Source: Halanaerobiales bacterium (GTDB lineage Bacteria > Bacillota > Halanaerobiia > Halanaerobiales > DTU029). Taken from it: 64,000 bases of DNA. Where the stretch lies: positions 1 to 64,000 of the forward strand of contig JARRCS010000012.1 of assembly GCA_029981855.1 (NCBI GenBank), in the 5' to 3' direction. Positions within the stretch are counted from its first letter, which is position 1; each line of letters begins with the position of its first letter. Below the pieces are notes generated by a model. It did no database searches. It saw only the letters and a program-made list of their open reading frames with translations, and was not told where the DNA came from. The translations under genes were made by a program, and so were the position numbers. This document shows, one piece after another, positions 1 through 8,338 of the stretch.

Positions 1-92
1 TGATGATTGATTGGACCACTCTTCTGGATTATTACGCCAGGTTAGGATTTAAACCATGGATTAAATACCTTACTCTGTATAAAGATTTATAA
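1..92 (+). CDS. C-terminal end of a GNAT-type N-acetyltransferase (partial, cut by window edge)
   Basis: The reading frame beginning at base 3 is open to a TAA at 90-92 and encodes 29 residues that include DYYARLGFKPW, the C-terminal beta-bulge pattern (Y-x-x-x-GF) of GNAT acetyltransferases. Only the tail is visible, so the substrate cannot be read. Established knowledge: in Clostridium acetobutylicum a glucosamine acetyltransferase (GlmA) lies next to a BadF-type amino-sugar kinase, and a BadF kinase lies about 1.3 kb downstream here. A link to cell-wall sugar recycling is therefore possible, but it is inference. The ATG at base 3 may be internal. Confidence 0.5.
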   Translation, partial: MIDWTTLLDYYARLGFKPWIKYLTLYKDL

Positions 93-196
93 AGTCGAAG
101 TTACTATAGGTGGAGTGCTAACTCCATCTGAAGTTAGAGAGATTTATCCTGTTAACTGAAGGATAAAAGCGAATAAAAAATTAGGGGGATTAGGTG

Positions 197-1282
197 ATGC
201 TTAAACAAGATAGCAAAGGGGAAATAGCCCGGTTTATTCAGCATGAGTTAGAGGAAGGGACTTTTCCTGGGGCTGTTCTGGGGGTAGTAAATGAAAATGA
301 GATTTTATATCAGGAGAGTTTTGGTTATGCTCAGTTGGAACCGGTTAAAAATAGGATGAAAAGGGAGAGTATTTTTGATCTGGCTTCATTAACTAAGGTA
401 GTTGCTACCACCACTGCTATTATGCAAATGATTGAAATGGGGCAGATTAATCTTTGGGATTATCTTAAACGTTATTATCCTGAGTTTCCCGGGGATAAAG
501 AAGAAATTACTATTTTTCATTTATTGACTCATACATCAGGGTTTCAAGCGATTATTAGCTTATGGGATCAAGGGTTCAGTTATGAGGAGAAAATTAAGCA
601 TATTTTAGATAGACCTCTGGAAGCCAAGGTGGGGGAAAAGGTCATTTACAGTGATTTGAATTTTATTCTTTTGGGAGATTTGATCTGGCGGGTGACTGGT
701 CAAAGGTTAGATGAGTATGTCAGTCAACATATTTTTCAACCCCTGAGAATGACAATGACCACCTTTAATCCCCTTGAAAATTTACCCTCTACTGATAAGA
801 GGGATTATGCTGCTACCGAGATGTGTGAGTGGCGGGGTAGAGTAATGATAGGGGAGGTTCACGATGAGAATGCTTATTCCTTTAATGGGGTTAGTGGGCA
901 TGCTGGTCTTTTCTCTACAATCGATGATCTCTGTATATTTCTGCAGATGTTATTAAATGGTGGAGTTTATAATGGTATTAAGGTATTATCCCCCAGGTCT
1001 ATAAAGTTGATGAGCAGGGATTGGACCTTTATCCTGGTTAATCACCGTGGCCTGGGTTGGAATTTAATTAAAAATCCTCATTCTTCCGGCGGGGTGCTAT
1101 TTAGTTCGGCAGCCTTTGGACATACCGGTTTTACCGGAACTTCCCTCTGGGTTGACCCTGAACTAAAGCTGGGGGTAGCCCTATTGACCAATCGAGTTCA
1201 TCCAACGAGAGAGAATACTAAAATAATATCATTGAGACCGAGGTTACATAACTTAATTGTTTCCACCTTCTTTGCCGGTTAG
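197..1282 (+). CDS. Serine hydrolase, class C beta-lactamase/AmiE-like family
   Basis: The 361-residue protein has the three hallmarks of class C beta-lactamase-fold serine hydrolases: S64-L-T-K67 (SxxK nucleophile), Y151-S-D (YxN-like) and H309-T-G (KTG-like). There is no signal peptide, so it should be cytoplasmic. Proteins of this fold cleave or transfer acyl groups; Bacillus subtilis AmiE (YbbE) is a member that removes the peptide from muropeptides during recycling. The genes downstream encode an amino-sugar kinase and AnmK, which makes an AmiE-like amidase role attractive, but that role is inference. The ATG at 197 is preferred to a GTG at 194 because GGGGG at 184-188 lies 8 nt upstream. 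A generic esterase or DD-peptidase remains possible. Confidence 0.85.
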   Translation: MLKQDSKGEIARFIQHELEEGTFPGAVLGVVNENEILYQESFGYAQLEPVKNRMKRESIFDLASLTKVVATTTAIMQMIEMGQINLWDYLKRYYPEFPGDKEEITIFHLLTHTSGFQAIISLWDQGFSYEEKIKHILDRPLEAKVGEKVIYSDLNFILLGDLIWRVTGQRLDEYVSQHIFQPLRMTMTTFNPLENLPSTDKRDYAATEMCEWRGRVMIGEVHDENAYSFNGVSGHAGLFSTIDDLCIFLQMLLNGGVYNGIKVLSPRSIKLMSRDWTFILVNHRGLGWNLIKNPHSSGGVLFSSAAFGHTGFTGTSLWVDPELKLGVALLTNRVHPTRENTKIISLRPRLHNLIVSTFFAG

Positions 1283-1408
1283 TTTAATGATTATGGTGAA
1301 GCCAATTTGTTCAAAGTTGCTGTAGTGAGGTACTAATTTGAGAATACTCAGGAACTTAGAAAAGGTCGGTTGAAGATTTTTTTTGGCAATAAGAATGGAG
1401 GGAAGAGT

Positions 1409-2395
1409 TTGATTTATGGAGGTATTGATGCCGGAGGTACTTCTACCAAGTGTATCCTGGTTTCAGAAGAAAGTCAGGTCCTGGCAGAGGTTAAAACAGG
1501 TCCTGCCAATTATCATGTGGTTGGTCTTACCAGGGCGGTCAGTGAGGTTAAAAGGGCGGTTGAGGCCGCCTGTCGGGAAGCGGAGATAAACAGAATCGAT
1601 ATTCTGGGGATAGGCCTGGCCGGGACCGGCCGCCAGAAGGATATTAAGGTCTTCAGGGAGGCTCTTTTATCTCTGGACCGGGCAAATCAAATATTTATTA
1701 CCGATGATGGCGAGATTGCCGTTCTGGGAGCCCACGCAGGTAGACCCGGGCTTGTTGTTATTGCCGGGACCGGTTCCATTGTCTATGGCCTGAGTGAAGA
1801 TGGGAAAACGATCAGGGCCGGGGGCTGGGGTCCTATTCTGGGGGATGAAGGTAGTGGTTTCTGGATCGGATTAAAAGCGTTACAAATGATTATTAAGGCA
1901 AAAGAAGGCAGGGCCGAAAAAACATCACTAATTGATCCTGTTTTGAAAAAACTTGTTATCGGTAGTTTGCGGGAGGAATTAATTCCCTTTATCTATCAGC
2001 AGAGACTACCGAGAAAGGAGATAGCTTCCCTGGCTCCGCTCGTTGTCAGGGCCATGAAGAGGGGAGACCGGGTTGCTAGAGATATTATTGAAGAAGGCCT
2101 GCAGGAGTTATGTATTTCCGTTCGGAGTGTAGCCGGAGAACTGAGGCAAATATCCGCGTCCTATCGGCTACAAAAGAAAGTAAAGGTAGCCTTAACAGGA
2201 GGGCTGTTTTCTGATCCCTTTATCTATGACCTATTTTCCGAAAAGCTCATGGACTTAAGCAGAAAGCATTCGGATTCATATGAGTACTGGGTAATAAGGC
2301 CTTTGTATAGTCCCGTTTACGGGGCTGTATTCTTCGGACTTAAAGAGGCGGGTTATGACATCATTAGTTTTTTAGAGGATGATCCCGGCCCCTGA
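1409..2395 (+). CDS. BadF/BadG-family amino-sugar kinase (GlcNAc/MurNAc kinase-like)
   Basis: This is an ASKHA-fold kinase of the BadF/BadG/BcrA/BcrD family. The N-terminal phosphate-1 loop GIDAGGTSTK (residues 5-14), the internal GTGSIVYG loop, the WGPILGDEGSG segment and the late ALTGGLF adenosine motif are all visible. Members that are about 330 residues long and not fused to CoA-dehydratase components phosphorylate GlcNAc or MurNAc; Clostridium acetobutylicum MurK is the reference. Position between a serine hydrolase and anmK supports peptidoglycan-sugar salvage. The start is placed at TTG 1409, because GGAGGG at 1397-1402 sits 6 nt upstream and the glycine loop then begins near residue 4 as usual; an in-frame TTG at 1370 has no such site. 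Confidence 0.85.
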   Translation: MIYGGIDAGGTSTKCILVSEESQVLAEVKTGPANYHVVGLTRAVSEVKRAVEAACREAEINRIDILGIGLAGTGRQKDIKVFREALLSLDRANQIFITDDGEIAVLGAHAGRPGLVVIAGTGSIVYGLSEDGKTIRAGGWGPILGDEGSGFWIGLKALQMIIKAKEGRAEKTSLIDPVLKKLVIGSLREELIPFIYQQRLPRKEIASLAPLVVRAMKRGDRVARDIIEEGLQELCISVRSVAGELRQISASYRLQKKVKVALTGGLFSDPFIYDLFSEKLMDLSRKHSDSYEYWVIRPLYSPVYGAVFFGLKEAGYDIISFLEDDPGP

Positions 2396-2467
2396 TCATA
2401 TAATCCCGGTTAATTTAATTATAAATAAGGAAATTTGTCTGTTCCCTATATTTTGTGGGTAAGGAGT

Positions 2468-2488
2468 GGAGGAGGATATATGTCCTAA
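2468..2488 (+). promoter_or_regulatory. Orphan Shine-Dalgarno with ATG-TCC-TAA minimal frame in the anmK leader
   Basis: GGAGGAGGA at 2468-2476 is a very strong ribosome site, but the ATG 4 nt later (2480) is followed by one codon and a stop. The real anmK start lies about 70 nt downstream behind a weak site. It may be a ribosome-parking or mRNA-protecting site or the scar of a lost gene start; the sequence alone does not decide. Confidence 0.35.
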
Positions 2489-2551
2489 TACTAATTTTTC
2501 TAAATATAATTCCGCTCATTAATAGATGTTCTTGATTGGAGTGATATAGTT

Positions 2552-3733
2552 ATGAAATATGTGGTTGGGTTAATGTCGGGAACCTCGGTTGATGGAATTG
2601 ATGCGGCTTTAGTCAGGATAACTGATAAACCTTTCTTAAGGGTAGATTTGGAGGAATTTATTACCCTGGAATACAGCAAAGATGTTAGAGAGGAGATCCT
2701 GACTTCCTGTGATGAAAAGCAGGGAACGGTTGATAAAATCTGCAGATTGAATTTTAAACTGGGGGAACTACTGGCCAATGGCGTGATTGAACTTGTTAAA
2801 AAGGCAGGTATCGGACTTGAAGAGGTTGAGCTGATCGGTTCACATGGCCAGACAGTTTATCATAATGTGGGTGATAACGAATTAACCTCTACCCTGCAGA
2901 TAGGAGCAGGAGGGGTAATAGCCGAGAGAACGGGAATTACAACGGTTAGTAATTTCCGGGTTCGGGATGTAGCGGCCGGTGGGGAGGGTGCCCCCCTGGT
3001 ACCTTATGTAGATTACCTGCTCTACACCAGTAGTAAAGCTAACCGTGTCCTACAGAATATAGGGGGAATTGCTAATTACACCTATTTACCCGCCCGGGCA
3101 ACTCTGGATCAGGTTGAGGGTGCGGATACCGGACCGGGGAATATGCTGATTGACCGGGTGGTAGAGGTATTAAGTAATGGCCAGTTAAGGTATGATAAAG
3201 ATGGTTGTCTGGCCAGCCGGGGGAGGGTGTCGAAAGAATTACTAAACCGGCTGATGGAGCATCCCTTTATTAAAAGGCAGGCCCCTAAAACAACCGGGAG
3301 AGAGGACTTTGGAAGTTCTCTAGTAGGGGAGATTCTGCAGAAGGGAAAGAATCTAAAGCTGAGTGATGAGGATATTGTAGCAACTGTTACCGCCTTTACC
3401 GCCTGCTCGATAGCTGATGCTTATCGGAGATTTATCGGAGATAGGATAGACCAGGTTATTATTAGTGGGGGAGGCAGTTATAATCCCGTTCTGGTCGAGA
3501 TGATTAGGATTTATCTAAATGAATTTTATAGCGGCAAAAATATCGAGGTCTTGACTCAGGAAGATTTAGGATTTTCCAGTGAAGCCAAGGAAGCTGTAGC
3601 CTTTGCTGTCCTTGCCTATCAAACGATGAAAGGTAGGGCCAATAACCTCCCCCGGGTTACGGGTGCAAAACACCCTGTAGTATTAGGTGATATAACCCCG
3701 GGGAATAATTTTTACAGGTACCTGAACTGGTGA
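2552..3733 (+). CDS. anmK: Anhydro-N-acetylmuramic acid kinase
   Basis: AnmK hydrolyses the 1,6-anhydro bond of anhydro-MurNAc and phosphorylates it to MurNAc-6-phosphate in the cytoplasm, an entry step of peptidoglycan recycling. The 393-residue length and motif order fit the family: GLMSGTSVDGIDAAL (residues 6-20, ATP loop), GSHGQTVYH, IGGIANYT, GADTGPGN and the C-terminal SGGGSYNP. The gene is 156 bp after the amino-sugar kinase and may share its transcript. Its substrate arises from lytic transglycosylases, so the cell probably turns over its wall with such enzymes; no MurQ etherase is inside the window. The ATG at 2552 is preceded only by a weak GGAG near 2537. Confidence 0.95.
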   Translation: MKYVVGLMSGTSVDGIDAALVRITDKPFLRVDLEEFITLEYSKDVREEILTSCDEKQGTVDKICRLNFKLGELLANGVIELVKKAGIGLEEVELIGSHGQTVYHNVGDNELTSTLQIGAGGVIAERTGITTVSNFRVRDVAAGGEGAPLVPYVDYLLYTSSKANRVLQNIGGIANYTYLPARATLDQVEGADTGPGNMLIDRVVEVLSNGQLRYDKDGCLASRGRVSKELLNRLMEHPFIKRQAPKTTGREDFGSSLVGEILQKGKNLKLSDEDIVATVTAFTACSIADAYRRFIGDRIDQVIISGGGSYNPVLVEMIRIYLNEFYSGKNIEVLTQEDLGFSSEAKEAVAFAVLAYQTMKGRANNLPRVTGAKHPVVLGDITPGNNFYRYLNW

Positions 3734-3852
3734 ATTTCATAAAACTCAATATTATATATGAATCAATAATAATTAAATTCCCTGAAAGGGGATTATTTTT
3801 TTGCTATTCCCTGACAAACATTAGAGAAAATTTATTTTATTTAAAAATATTA

Positions 3853-3881
3853 TTGACAATAATTAAAATTTGTAGTATTAT
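3853..3881 (+). promoter_or_regulatory. Sigma-A promoter of the SorC sugar operon
   Basis: TTGACA at 3853-3858 and TATTAT at 3876-3881 are separated by 17 bp, a near-consensus vegetative promoter. It lies in the 226-bp gap 3734-3959. Transcription would start near 3888, just before the palindrome at 3893-3919. A second TATAAT at 3882-3887 is too far from the -35 box (23 bp). Confidence 0.7.
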
Positions 3882-3892
3882 TATAATAGTGA

Positions 3893-3919
3893 TGAAAATT
3901 TTTGCTGCAAATATTTTCA
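3893..3919 (+). promoter_or_regulatory. Near-perfect 27-bp palindrome, likely SorC-family operator
   Basis: The arms TGAAAATTTTTGC and GCAAATATTTTCA flank a central T and are reverse complements except at one pair. The site begins about 5 bp after the predicted transcription start, where a bound repressor would block initiation. The next gene encodes a SorC-family regulator, so autoregulated control of the whole operon is the simplest reading (inference). Confidence 0.6.
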
Positions 3920-3959
3920 CAATACATTTTATAAATTGCAATAACGGGGTTGAAATCTA

Positions 3960-4925
3960 ATGAATAATAGAAATACATATGAACAACTTATGTTTCAAAT
4001 GAAGGTTAGTGAGTTATATTTCCTTGAAGGGTATGACCAGCAAAAAATTGGTAAAGTTTTAGGTTGTTCCACCTCTACTGTTTCTCGAGCATTAAAAAGT
4101 GCTAGACAAAATGGGATAGTTGAAGTTCGTATCAAGAATCCACTGAAAGAAGCGAGGGACATTGCAAATAAATTAAAAGAAAAATACTCTCTGAAGAAAG
4201 TTATAGTGGTCAGAGGTATATATAGTGAACCACAAACCTTTAGAAAAGCAATAGGAATCGCTGCAGCTGAATTGGCAGGTAATATACTTGAGGATGGTCA
4301 TATTGTTGGCATATCAAGTGGAAGAACGATATATGAAATGATAAAATCTCTCCACCTATTTAGTAAAGACCTTGATATAGAGGTAATACCTTTGTTGGGA
4401 GGAATGGGTATAGTTGAAACCAAGTTTCAGATTAATGAATTATCAAGGATGTTTGCTAATAATTTTTCCGGGAAATCCAAGGTTCTAAACGTTCCAATTG
4501 TAGTTAAAGAAAAAAAGACACATGATTTATTAATGGAAGAAAAGGGGACCAAGGAGATCACTAATATCTGGAAAAAACTTGATATAGTTTTTGTGGCTAT
4601 TGGTCCGCCAGCTTCCGTTTTACCACCATTAATTAGTAATTACTCTAATTTGAGTAAAGATGAAGAGAATTTAATTCAATCTAATGCTGTGGGGGATATT
4701 TGCGGACGTTTTTTTGACAAAGATGGTAATGAATGCAAGACTAATGTTAGTCAGAGGATAATTAGTATAGATTTTAAACTATTAAAAAAGGTGCCTTGCC
4801 GTGTTGGTATAGCTGGAGGAAAAGAGAAGGTTGATGGTATCAGGGGAGCTTTATCAAAAGGACTTATTAACATATTAGTTACTGATGAGGAAACAGCAAA
4901 GAGCGTTCTCAGAAGAACTAAATAA
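3960..4925 (+). CDS. SorC/DeoR-type sugar-binding transcriptional regulator
   Basis: The protein (321 residues) has an N-terminal helix-turn-helix (about residues 20-50; QQKIGKVLGCSTSTVSRALK) and a sugar-phosphate-binding domain of the SorC type (about 60-318), with the SSGRTIYEMI segment that corresponds to the phosphate-sensing loop. SorC regulators respond to phosphorylated sugars made by the operon they control. The gene is first in an operon with a dehydrogenase, two aldolases, an ABC importer and an FGGY kinase, so the effector is likely the phosphorylated product of that kinase. ATG at 3960 follows a modest GGGG at 3946-3949. Confidence 0.9.
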   Translation: MNNRNTYEQLMFQMKVSELYFLEGYDQQKIGKVLGCSTSTVSRALKSARQNGIVEVRIKNPLKEARDIANKLKEKYSLKKVIVVRGIYSEPQTFRKAIGIAAAELAGNILEDGHIVGISSGRTIYEMIKSLHLFSKDLDIEVIPLLGGMGIVETKFQINELSRMFANNFSGKSKVLNVPIVVKEKKTHDLLMEEKGTKEITNIWKKLDIVFVAIGPPASVLPPLISNYSNLSKDEENLIQSNAVGDICGRFFDKDGNECKTNVSQRIISIDFKLLKKVPCRVGIAGGKEKVDGIRGALSKGLINILVTDEETAKSVLRRTK

Positions 4926-4962
4926 TTATGATTTACATAAAAAAGAAAAGGAGTGGTGACAG

Positions 4963-5985
4963 TTGAAAGCGGCAGTCTACAGGGGGCCGGGCAAACTTAA
5001 AATAGAGGAAGTAAAGGCTCCTATAATTGAGAAAGATGACGAAATTTTGGTCAAAGTCAAAGTTTCAGCTATCTGTGGTACCGATATAAAGACATACCTT
5101 CATGGGCACCATGCATTTAAACCACCAGTCATCTTAGGTCATGAATTTGCCGGAGAGGTAGTAGAAGTGGGAAAAGATGTTGAGATTTGTGATGTAGGAG
5201 ATAATGTGACCGTAGCACCATTTATAAACTGTGGTAGATGTCTTTTCTGCAGGAAGGGTGTACCTGAACTGTGCGAAAAGAGATATTTTCCGAGCAATGG
5301 CTCTTTTGCGGAATTTGTAAAAATATCACAGTCGTATGCTGAACTAGGAATAGCAGCAATTCCTGAGGATATAGATTTACAGGAGGCAGCTCTTACCGAA
5401 CCCCTTGCCTGTGTTATTAATGCAATTGATGATTGCAAGATTCAATTAAGTGATAAAGTTATGATTATCGGCGCTGGGCCGATGGGATTGTTAAATTTAA
5501 TGGTAGCTCAACTCAGGGGAGCGAGCCAGATAATTGTCAGCGAGCTTGTGGCGGAAAGAAGAAAAGTTGCATCTGATCTGGGAGCAACTGTGATTGATCC
5601 GACTAAGGATGATCTATCCTCTTTTATTTCTGAGTTAACAGATGGAGCTGGTGTGGATGAACTGATAATTGCAGTGGCCAATACGGAAACAGCCGAATCA
5701 GTCCTGAACTTTGTTCGCCCGGGTGGAAAAATAATGTTTTTCGGTGGTTTTCCCAGTTCGTCTTCTCTAACTTTGGATCCCAACCTCATGCATTACCGTC
5801 AGGTTTCTCTTCTGGGGAGTTCAGGTTTTACCCCCCAACAATTTAAACAGGCGGCTGAGTTAATCAACCATGGTAAGATTAATGTTAGTAAGTTGATTAC
5901 TCATAGTTTTCCTCTTCAGGAGATTAAGGATGCTTTTGATTTATCAATTGCCCATCAAGGATTAAAAATTGTTGTATCTATATAA
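4963..5985 (+). CDS. Zinc-containing alcohol/polyol dehydrogenase (MDR family)
   Basis: This medium-chain dehydrogenase (340 residues) probably oxidises a sugar alcohol or sugar hydroxyl with NAD(P). Visible features are the catalytic zinc ligands C38 (ICGTD) and H60-E61 (GHEFAG), the structural-zinc cysteines C90, C93, C96 and C104, and a Rossmann GAGPMG near residue 170. The overall pattern resembles sorbitol, threonine or galactitol-phosphate dehydrogenases, but the substrate cannot be assigned. It is the second gene of the SorC operon, 37 bp after the regulator. TTG at 4963 is supported by AAAGGAG at 4947-4953. Confidence 0.88.
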   Translation: MKAAVYRGPGKLKIEEVKAPIIEKDDEILVKVKVSAICGTDIKTYLHGHHAFKPPVILGHEFAGEVVEVGKDVEICDVGDNVTVAPFINCGRCLFCRKGVPELCEKRYFPSNGSFAEFVKISQSYAELGIAAIPEDIDLQEAALTEPLACVINAIDDCKIQLSDKVMIIGAGPMGLLNLMVAQLRGASQIIVSELVAERRKVASDLGATVIDPTKDDLSSFISELTDGAGVDELIIAVANTETAESVLNFVRPGGKIMFFGGFPSSSSLTLDPNLMHYRQVSLLGSSGFTPQQFKQAAELINHGKINVSKLITHSFPLQEIKDAFDLSIAHQGLKIVVSI

Positions 5986-6014
5986 TAAATTTAAAGATAG
6001 AAGGGAGATTAAAA

Positions 6015-6797
6015 ATGTTTGGTAAAAAGAATCGTTTAGCAAGGATTATGAATCCGGAGAATGGGAAGTCTTTAGTAATGGCTATGGATCATGGAATGGT
6101 ATTAGGTCCTACCCGGGGAATTGAGAAACCAGATAGTACACTTAAACTTCTTGAAGGGTTTATGAATGCAGTAATAATCAATAAAGGCATTTTAACTACT
6201 GCGTTTGTTCCTGATGGGAAGACTGGAATTATTTTAAGAGTATCGGGAGGCCCCACTATAATAGGAAACGATCTCAGTACAGAAGGTATTACTACATCAG
6301 TGGAAGAGGCTCTTCGTTTAGGTGTTGATGGGGTAATAATCAATGTTTTTGTTGGAACAGAAAATGAAAGCTCTTCATTAATCTCATTTGCGAGAATGGC
6401 TGATGAATGTCACAAATATGGTTTGCCTGTTATCGGTGCAACTGCCGTAGGAAAGGATAAGGAAAAACACTTTGACCCTGACTATGTAAAATTAAGTGCC
6501 AGGGTTGTGGCTGAATTTGGAGCAGATATTGTTAAAACCTATTATACTGGTGAAAGGTTTGAAGAAGTGGTAGAAGGTTGTCCTGCTCCTATTTTGCTTG
6601 CCGGGGGACCACATGCAGACACGGATGAGGAAACACTGATAATGGTTACTGAGGCTTTAGAAAAGGGAGCAGCAGGTATAGCAATGGGTAGAAGGATCTG
6701 GCAAAGTGAGGACCCACGAGGGATGATTAAGGCTTTATACGGAATAATCCATCAAGATTGGTCAGTTGAAGAGGCTATATCAAGTATGAAAAAATAG
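6015..6797 (+). CDS. Class I aldolase, DhnA/LsrF-like
   Basis: This TIM-barrel aldolase (260 residues) is of the DeoC/LacD/DhnA superfamily. MAMDHG (D25-H26) near the N terminus and ADIVKTYYTG with K174 as the Schiff-base lysine are the family hallmarks; LAGGP and the later GAAGIAMGRR form the phosphate site. Relatives include archaeal-type fructose-bisphosphate aldolase and LsrF, which handles phosphorylated AI-2 catabolites. In this operon it should cleave, or transfer from, a phosphorylated ketose made by the FGGY kinase and the dehydrogenase. A mechanistically different, zinc-dependent aldolase is encoded at 11998-12861. The exact substrate is unknown. Confidence 0.88.
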   Translation: MFGKKNRLARIMNPENGKSLVMAMDHGMVLGPTRGIEKPDSTLKLLEGFMNAVIINKGILTTAFVPDGKTGIILRVSGGPTIIGNDLSTEGITTSVEEALRLGVDGVIINVFVGTENESSSLISFARMADECHKYGLPVIGATAVGKDKEKHFDPDYVKLSARVVAEFGADIVKTYYTGERFEEVVEGCPAPILLAGGPHADTDEETLIMVTEALEKGAAGIAMGRRIWQSEDPRGMIKALYGIIHQDWSVEEAISSMKK

Positions 6798-6816
6798 AAG
6801 AAATGAGCGATATATT

Positions 6817-8310
6817 ATGGATAAAGAAGAATTAGTTTTAAAAGCAAAAGGGCTTACGAAAACTTTCCCAGGAGTACTGGCTCTAAATAATGTTGATTTT
6901 GAGTTAAGGAAGAATGAAATCCATGCTTTAGTAGGAGAAAATGGGGCCGGTAAGTCTACTTTTTCCAAAATACTGGCAGGAGAGCATACCCCAACCAAAG
7001 GTGAGATTTATTTTAACGGTGAAAGAGTGAATATACATAATACATTTCACGCTCTGAATCTCGGCATAGGTATGGTTTATCAGGAACGAAATCTAGTTCC
7101 TCATTTTACGGCAGTTGAAAATATTTTCCTGGGAAAAGAGATTTTAAATTTCGGTTTTCTCTGTACCGATTTAATGGAAGAAAAGGTTTACAGTATGATG
7201 CAAAAATTAGGTGTTGAGTTTGAAATTGATCAACCAGTTAATCAATTAGGACCCTCAAAACAGCAAATGGTAGAAATTATTAAAGTTCTTTTATTAGAAC
7301 CTCAGGTAATGATTTTTGATGAACCAACCTCAAGTCTGACAAAGAGTGAAACCAGGGCCTTTTTTAACCTGATTAAGACTTTGAAAGAAAGGGTTTCTAT
7401 AATTTTTATATCTCACCGTTTGGAAGAAGTCTTTGAGATTAGTGACAGGATAACCGTTTTTAGAGATGGAAAAAAGATATCTACTGTTAGAACCAATGAA
7501 GTTTCAGAGAATGATGTAATAAAGATGATGGTTGATAGAGAGATAAAGGAGTTATATCCTAAGGCTAATATTTCTATAGGGGATTCTTTACTTGAAGTAA
7601 AGGATTTAAATTCCGGCAGTTTAAAGGGGATAAATTTTCAAGCCCGAAGGAGAGAAATTGTTGGATTTTTCGGTATGGTTGGTTCTGGGAGATCGGAATT
7701 AGCGGAGGTTATATTTGGTTTGAGGAAATTAGATAAAGGTGAAATTATTTTTGAAGGAGAGAAAGTGTATCCAAAATCTCCTGAAGTAATGATCAATAAG
7801 GGTGTCTACTTTATCCCTGAAGACAGAAGAGTACAGGGATTAAATCTTGAGATGGATGTAAAGACGAATCTATCAGTGGTTCATTTGCCTATGGTCTGTT
7901 CAGGCCCATTTATTGACAGGAGAAAGGAAAATAGTCTGGCTAATAATCTGGTAGAAGAGTTTGATATCCGGGTGGCCAACCTGCAACAAAAAGTAAGGAA
8001 TCTAAGCGGGGGTAATCAACAAAAAGTAGTAATTGGGAAATGGTTAGCCAGAAAAGCAAAAATGTTGATTATGGATGAAGCAACAGCAGGAATCGATGTC
8101 GGGGCAAAAAGAGAGATCTATAAGATAATGGTTGATCTTGCAAAGAATGGGATTTCAATAATTTTTATTTCTTCTGACCTACCGGAATTAATGGGTATGT
8201 GTGACCGGATTTATGTAATGAATCAAGGAAGAATAACTGCAGAATATCACAGGGAGAATTTTTCACAGCAGAATATCTTACAAAATGCAGTAACAGATAA
8301 AAAGGATTAA
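6817..8310 (+). CDS. Sugar ABC importer, duplicated ATP-binding subunit (RbsA/MglA-like)
   Basis: This 497-residue protein carries two nucleotide-binding domains, as in RbsA, MglA and LsrA. Domain 1 has Walker A GENGAGKST (residues 40-48) and Walker B MIFDEPTSS; its signature is the altered LGPSKQQ. Domain 2 has a degenerate Walker A (GMVGSGRSE), an intact LSGGNQQ signature and Walker B LIMDEATAG. One active and one degenerate site is usual for this subfamily. It would energise import with the permease at 8339 and the binding protein at 9381. The ATG at 6817 follows the aldolase by 19 bp and lacks a strong ribosome site. Confidence 0.95.
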   Translation: MDKEELVLKAKGLTKTFPGVLALNNVDFELRKNEIHALVGENGAGKSTFSKILAGEHTPTKGEIYFNGERVNIHNTFHALNLGIGMVYQERNLVPHFTAVENIFLGKEILNFGFLCTDLMEEKVYSMMQKLGVEFEIDQPVNQLGPSKQQMVEIIKVLLLEPQVMIFDEPTSSLTKSETRAFFNLIKTLKERVSIIFISHRLEEVFEISDRITVFRDGKKISTVRTNEVSENDVIKMMVDREIKELYPKANISIGDSLLEVKDLNSGSLKGINFQARRREIVGFFGMVGSGRSELAEVIFGLRKLDKGEIIFEGEKVYPKSPEVMINKGVYFIPEDRRVQGLNLEMDVKTNLSVVHLPMVCSGPFIDRRKENSLANNLVEEFDIRVANLQQKVRNLSGGNQQKVVIGKWLARKAKMLIMDEATAGIDVGAKREIYKIMVDLAKNGISIIFISSDLPELMGMCDRIYVMNQGRITAEYHRENFSQQNILQNAVTDKKD

Positions 8311-8338
8311 ATATTATTGAAAGGTGAGAAATAAGATT

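Noticed and set aside
2500-2778. Minus-strand frame opposite anmK
   Set aside because: Serine/leucine-rich shadow of the anmK codons; no start context.
3882-3887. TATAAT as -10 box of the SorC operon
   Set aside because: It is 23 bp from TTGACA; TATTAT at 3876-3881 gives the correct 17-bp spacing.
3730-3960. 76-codon frame before the SorC gene
   Set aside because: AT-driven composition, no ribosome site, and it covers the promoter and operator of the sugar operon.
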